Source: Polaribacter sp. BAL334
Lineage (GTDB): Bacteria > Bacteroidota > Bacteroidia > Flavobacteriales > Flavobacteriaceae
DNA length: 64,000 nucleotides
Reading direction: 5' to 3'
Assembly: GCF_015767435.1 (NCBI RefSeq)
Contig: NZ_JADWOV010000301.1
Location: 1-64,000 of the forward strand
Shown piece after piece: positions 61,092 through 64,000 of the stretch (position 1 is its first letter; each line of letters starts with the position of its first letter). The position numbers and the translations under genes are program-made. The notes below the pieces were generated by a model. The model made no database searches, was not told the DNA's origin, and was given only the letters and a program-made list of their open reading frames with translations.

Positions 61092-61556
61092 ATGTCTAAG
61101 TTTAGAAAAAAGAAGAAGGGAATGCCTGCTGTGAATACTGCAGCTTTGCCAGATATCGTTTTCATGTTATTGTTCTTTTTCATGGTTACAACAACTATGA
61201 GAGAAACTGATTTGAGAATTGAAAATCCAAGACTTCCTAGTGCTACAGAAATTAAAAAATTGGAACACAAAAGTTTAGTTTGTACTATTTATGTAGGAAA
61301 AGCGAAAGATGAAACTAAAGGAGCTGGTTACAATAAAATTCAGTTAAATGACAAAATTGCTTCAGCGGATCAAGTTCCTTCATTTATAATTAATGCAAGA
61401 ACAAAGGTTTCCGAAGCTGAAATACCTTTCATGACAACGTCTATCAAAGCAGATAGAGAATCTAGTGTTGGTACTATTACTGATATCCGATTGAAATTGA
61501 GAGATGTAAATGCTTTGAAAGTAAGTTATTCAACTCAAAAAGGAACAAGTAATTAA
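61092..61556 (+). CDS. exbD: ExbD/TolR-type transport protein, second copy
   Basis: A 154-aa ExbD paralogue. Basic N-terminus (MSKFRKKKKGMPAVNTAAL), TM helix with the conserved Asp (LPDIVFMLLFFFMVTTTMRE, about 19-38) and a shorter periplasmic domain. Two ExbD-like proteins in tandem are usual in Flavobacteria. Last gene of the exb operon, with a terminator 17 nt later. Confidence 0.9.
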   Translation: MSKFRKKKKGMPAVNTAALPDIVFMLLFFFMVTTTMRETDLRIENPRLPSATEIKKLEHKSLVCTIYVGKAKDETKGAGYNKIQLNDKIASADQVPSFIINARTKVSEAEIPFMTTSIKADRESSVGTITDIRLKLRDVNALKVSYSTQKGTSN

Positions 61557-61572
61557 AATATTTTAAAATAAA

Positions 61573-61609
61573 AAAAAGGGTAATTCATTAGAGTTACCCT
61601 TTTTTTTTG
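61573..61609 (+). terminator. Intrinsic terminator of the exb operon
   Basis: Stem AAAAAGGGTAA (61573-61583) / TTACCCTTTTT (61594-61604), 10-base loop and T tail. Confidence 0.88.
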
Positions 61610-61669
61610 TTCTATATTTTTGTGTTTTACTGGTAAAAAATTGTATATTTCATCACCTTTATTTTTGAT

Positions 61670-62344
61670 ATGAATAAAATTTTATTGTTTCTTTTTTTTA
61701 TTTTCTCTGTCTCAGTTTCGTTTGCTCAGAAAGATTCACTACAAATAGGAGATAGATATGCTGATGATCAAATTTATGCTTCTATTTCGTATGCGCAATT
61801 TTATCAACAACCAGCTGTAATCAGCAAAAGTGGTTTTTCTTTTGGACTATCCACAGGATTTTTGAAAGATTTTATTTTAAACAAACAAGGCTCTTTTTCT
61901 TTCGCAATTGGAGTAGGTTATGGGTATGATTATTTTAATCACAATTTAAAAGTTCAAGAAATAAATAATTCAACAGTATTTAGTGAGTCAATAAATGTAA
62001 ATTCTAATATTTTCACGTCTCATAATTTAGATTTTCCTCTGGAAATTCGTTGGCGAACTTCTAATGCTGTAAAGTATGATTTTTGGCGAATTTACACGGG
62101 AGTAAAATTCTTATACAATTTTTCAAATACATTTAGATTTGAAGAAAATGGCACTCAATTTTCCTATAAAAATGTTTCAGCATATAATAACCTTCAGTAC
62201 GGTTTCACTTTTTCAGCAGGTTATGACGTAATAAATCTTCATGTTTTTTACAATTTGACTCCAATTTTTAAGAATGCCACTATCAACTCTGAATCTATAG
62301 ATACTAGTATTTTAAAGTTTGGATTGATATTTTATATTCTATAA
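61670..62344 (+). CDS. PorT-like/outer-membrane beta-barrel protein
   Basis: A 224-aa protein with signal peptide (LLFLFFIFSVSVSFAQ) and an 8-10-strand barrel: YASISYAQFYQQ, GFSFGLSTGFLKDFI, SFSFAIGVGYGYDYFNHN, FPLEIRWRTS, RIYTGVKFLYNFSNT, LQYGFTFSAGYDVINLHVFYNL, ending in an aromatic C-terminal strand FGLIFYIL. This is the porin-family / PorT-like pattern. It directly follows the exb operon but is separated from it by a terminator. Its stop overlaps the convergent gene by 6 nt. Role unknown. Confidence 0.75.
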   Translation: MNKILLFLFFIFSVSVSFAQKDSLQIGDRYADDQIYASISYAQFYQQPAVISKSGFSFGLSTGFLKDFILNKQGSFSFAIGVGYGYDYFNHNLKVQEINNSTVFSESINVNSNIFTSHNLDFPLEIRWRTSNAVKYDFWRIYTGVKFLYNFSNTFRFEENGTQFSYKNVSAYNNLQYGFTFSAGYDVINLHVFYNLTPIFKNATINSESIDTSILKFGLIFYIL

Positions 62345-62938
62345 AAGAATATTTGTAAAAATTGGTGCTAAAAGTCCAATAAAAAAACCAATGTAAATTT
62401 CTTTTGGTGTGTGGGCATTTAGATGCAATCTTGCAGACGCTACAATTCCTGAGAGCAGTATATGAAGTATAATGATCATCAAATAGGATTGGCTGTGAAT
62501 CGTACTTAATACCATAAAAAAACCTGTAAAAATCCCAAATGAAAGTAGGTGAATACTTGCTTTCATTTGAAAATAAAATAACATATAAATTAGAATCAAT
62601 CCTAATGAAGTTGCGTAAAAAAGTAAGGCTACTTCATTTAAATTTGGAATATAATTTAGCGTATTTCCTAGTAAATAAAAGACTACAATCATGATTGCAA
62701 CAGGTAATTTTCTGTCATGAATGGTCTCAGTTTTATATGAATCTATCAGTTTAAATTTTTTAAAAAGCACCAAAATAAGTAATGGAATTAAGTAGGTGAT
62801 TACAAACACCAAACTTAAAACGCTTAATTTTTGACTAGTTTCAAAATTTATGGGCGATACTAAAAAGTACAACATCAACCCAACAGTTGGAATGACAATT
62901 GGATGTAAAATAACAGATATAAATTGAGGAATTTTCAC
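62339..62938 (-). CDS. PAP2-superfamily-like membrane protein
   Basis: A 199-aa protein with six hydrophobic segments. The C-terminal part has IVASARLHLNAHTPKEIYIGFFIGLL, which matches the third PAP2 motif (S-R-x5-H-x3-E/G-type), and KASIHLLSFGIFTGF resembles the second. The first motif (K-x6-R-P) is unclear at ETIHDRKLPVAI. It may be a lipid phosphatase or a non-catalytic relative. It starts 4 nt inside the rpoN stop region and is likely cotranscribed with rpoN. Confidence 0.65.
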   Translation of the reverse strand: MKIPQFISVILHPIVIPTVGLMLYFLVSPINFETSQKLSVLSLVFVITYLIPLLILVLFKKFKLIDSYKTETIHDRKLPVAIMIVVFYLLGNTLNYIPNLNEVALLFYATSLGLILIYMLFYFQMKASIHLLSFGIFTGFFMVLSTIHSQSYLMIIILHILLSGIVASARLHLNAHTPKEIYIGFFIGLLAPIFTNILL

Positions 62939-64000
62939 AAAATTTCTTTTCGTAAACGTGCTACAGGTAAATCCAATTGCTCTCTATATTTTGCAATGGT
63001 TCTTCTAGCAATTGGATATCCTTTTTCTTTCAAAATTTCAGCTAATTTTTCATCAGTCAAAGGTCTTTTTTTGTTTTCTTCAGCGATAACTGTTTGTAAA
63101 ATATTTTTAATTTCTTTAGTAGAAACATCCTCTCCTTGATCATTTTTCATAGATTCTGAAAAGAATTCCTTGATTAATTTCGTTCCATAAGGTGTAGAAA
63201 CATATTTGCTGTTTGCAACCCTAGAAACTGTAGAAATATCCATCTGAATTTGGTCAGCAATATCCTTTAAAATCATTGGTTTTAACTTTCGTTCATCGCC
63301 TGTTAAAAAATAATCATATTGATAATGCATGATGGCATTCATGGTCAATAACAAGGTTTGTTGACGCTGTTTGATGGCGTCTATAAACCATTTTGCTGAG
63401 TCTAATTTTTGTTTGATGAAAAATACAGCATCTTTTTGCGACTGACTTTTGGTAGTAGCTTCTTGATATCCTTTCATCATATTGCTATATTCTTTTGAAA
63501 TATGCAATTCAGGTGCATTTCTTGAATTTAGGGTCAATTCCAATTCGCCATCTACAATTTTAATAGAAAAATCAGGTACAATTTGCTCTGCAAATTTGTT
63601 GTTTCCTGAGTAAGAACTTCCGGGTTTTGGATTTAATTTTGAAATTTCAGTATTTATCAGTTTCAATTCTTCCTCTGTAATTCCATATTTTTCTTGCAGT
63701 TTTTCGTAATGTTTTTTGACAAAATGGTCAAACGCATTTTCTAAAATATCAATGGCTAAAGTCCTAATTTTAGTGGATTCTTTTCCTTTCAATTGAATCA
63801 CCAAACACTCTTTTAAATCTCTTGCACCAATACCAATTGGATCCAAATTATGCACTACAGAAGTTAATATTTGAACTACTTTTTCTTCGGTTGTAAACAC
63901 ATTTGCAGAAAAAGCAAGATCATCAACCAAGTCTACGATTTCTCTTCGGATATAGCCACTATCATCAATGCTTCCTACCAAATATTCAGCAATTACAAAC
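62935..64000 (-). CDS. rpoN: RNA polymerase sigma-54 factor, C-terminal part (cut by window end)
   Basis: About 354 residues visible; the frame stays open to the last base (FVIAEYLVGSIDDSGYIRR upstream of the first in-frame start), so the N-terminus lies beyond 64000. Core-binding domain (about first 170 visible residues, IGARDLKECLVIQLKG), the DNA-binding HTH (ILKDIADQIQMDISTVSRVANSKYVSTPYG) and the RpoN box ARRTIAKYREQLDLP near the C-terminus are all present. It directs transcription from -24/-12 promoters with enhancer-binding activators. None of the activators is in the window. Confidence 0.96.
   Translation of the reverse strand, partial: FVIAEYLVGSIDDSGYIRREIVDLVDDLAFSANVFTTEEKVVQILTSVVHNLDPIGIGARDLKECLVIQLKGKESTKIRTLAIDILENAFDHFVKKHYEKLQEKYGITEEELKLINTEISKLNPKPGSSYSGNNKFAEQIVPDFSIKIVDGELELTLNSRNAPELHISKEYSNMMKGYQEATTKSQSQKDAVFFIKQKLDSAKWFIDAIKQRQQTLLLTMNAIMHYQYDYFLTGDERKLKPMILKDIADQIQMDISTVSRVANSKYVSTPYGTKLIKEFFSESMKNDQGEDVSTKEIKNILQTVIAEENKKRPLTDEKLAEILKEKGYPIARRTIAKYREQLDLPVARLRKEIL

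Overview
The window comes from a low-GC Bacteroidota chromosome, most likely a marine or aquatic member of the Flavobacteriaceae. Support for this includes TAnnTTTG-type -7 promoter boxes with very little Shine-Dalgarno signal, a T9SS C-terminal sorting tail, two TonB-dependent receptors, Bacteroidota-style lipoproteins, a LytTR two-component pair, and an atpD-atpC pair standing apart from the other ATP synthase genes. Genes are dense and mostly intact. I see no tRNA, rRNA, CRISPR array or prophage. The only transposon sequence is the end of an IS3-family element at the left edge.

Region 1 (1-17300) looks like a low-oxygen / sulfide / metal cluster. It holds a 1-Cys peroxiredoxin, cytochrome bd oxidase (cydAB), a kelch-like T9SS cargo protein, a sulfide:quinone reductase with a 47-aa membrane peptide, a NosA/OprC-like (probably copper) TonB receptor with a Met/His-rich lipoprotein and a small Cys-motif protein, a divergent TolC-adaptor-RND efflux operon with a PII-like and a DUF2892-like protein, a 45-aa membrane peptide and a 58-aa Cys-rich protein. 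Five promoter regions here carry a CRP/FNR-style inverted repeat (mostly GTAAC-N4-GTTAC) whose centre lies exactly 29.5 bp upstream of a -7 box. One of these operators sits between the copper-uptake and RND operons with a box at the same spacing on both sides. This suggests one anaerobic or redox regulon, and it is the strongest unexplained signal in the window. No CRP/FNR regulator gene is present.

Region 2 (17300-28550, nearly all minus strand) holds agmatine deiminase and N-carbamoylputrescine amidase (putrescine synthesis), a DASS anion transporter with a DUF2490 protein, an arsenic operon (arsR, DUF6428, phosphatase-type arsenate reductase, ACR3) with two near-identical operator-like sites, an EamA exporter and mfd.

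Region 3 (28600-33700) is a metal-homeostasis locus: a TonB receptor and a thioredoxin-like protein diverge from a DtxR/MntR-type regulator overlapping a ZIP transporter, with a TTTAG-N6-CTAAA operator between the two promoters. Region 4 (33800-46800) holds an AddA-like helicase/nuclease, kbl, an OmpA/TSP3 porin, atpDC, a four-gene sensory operon (lipoprotein, membrane protein, histidine kinase, NarL-type regulator), rbfA and a LolC/E-like permease.

Region 5 (46800-64000) holds dusB, an M28 peptidase lipoprotein, a TolB-like propeller lipoprotein, an EF-hand protein, a LytTR two-component pair bracketed by a 29-bp direct repeat of the EF-hand gene 3' end, lepA, a geranylgeranyl-reductase-like flavoprotein, a zinc metallopeptidase, asparaginase, the ExbB-ExbD-ExbD energizer that would power the TonB receptors, a small outer-membrane barrel, a PAP2-like membrane protein and the C-terminal part of rpoN, cut by the window end.
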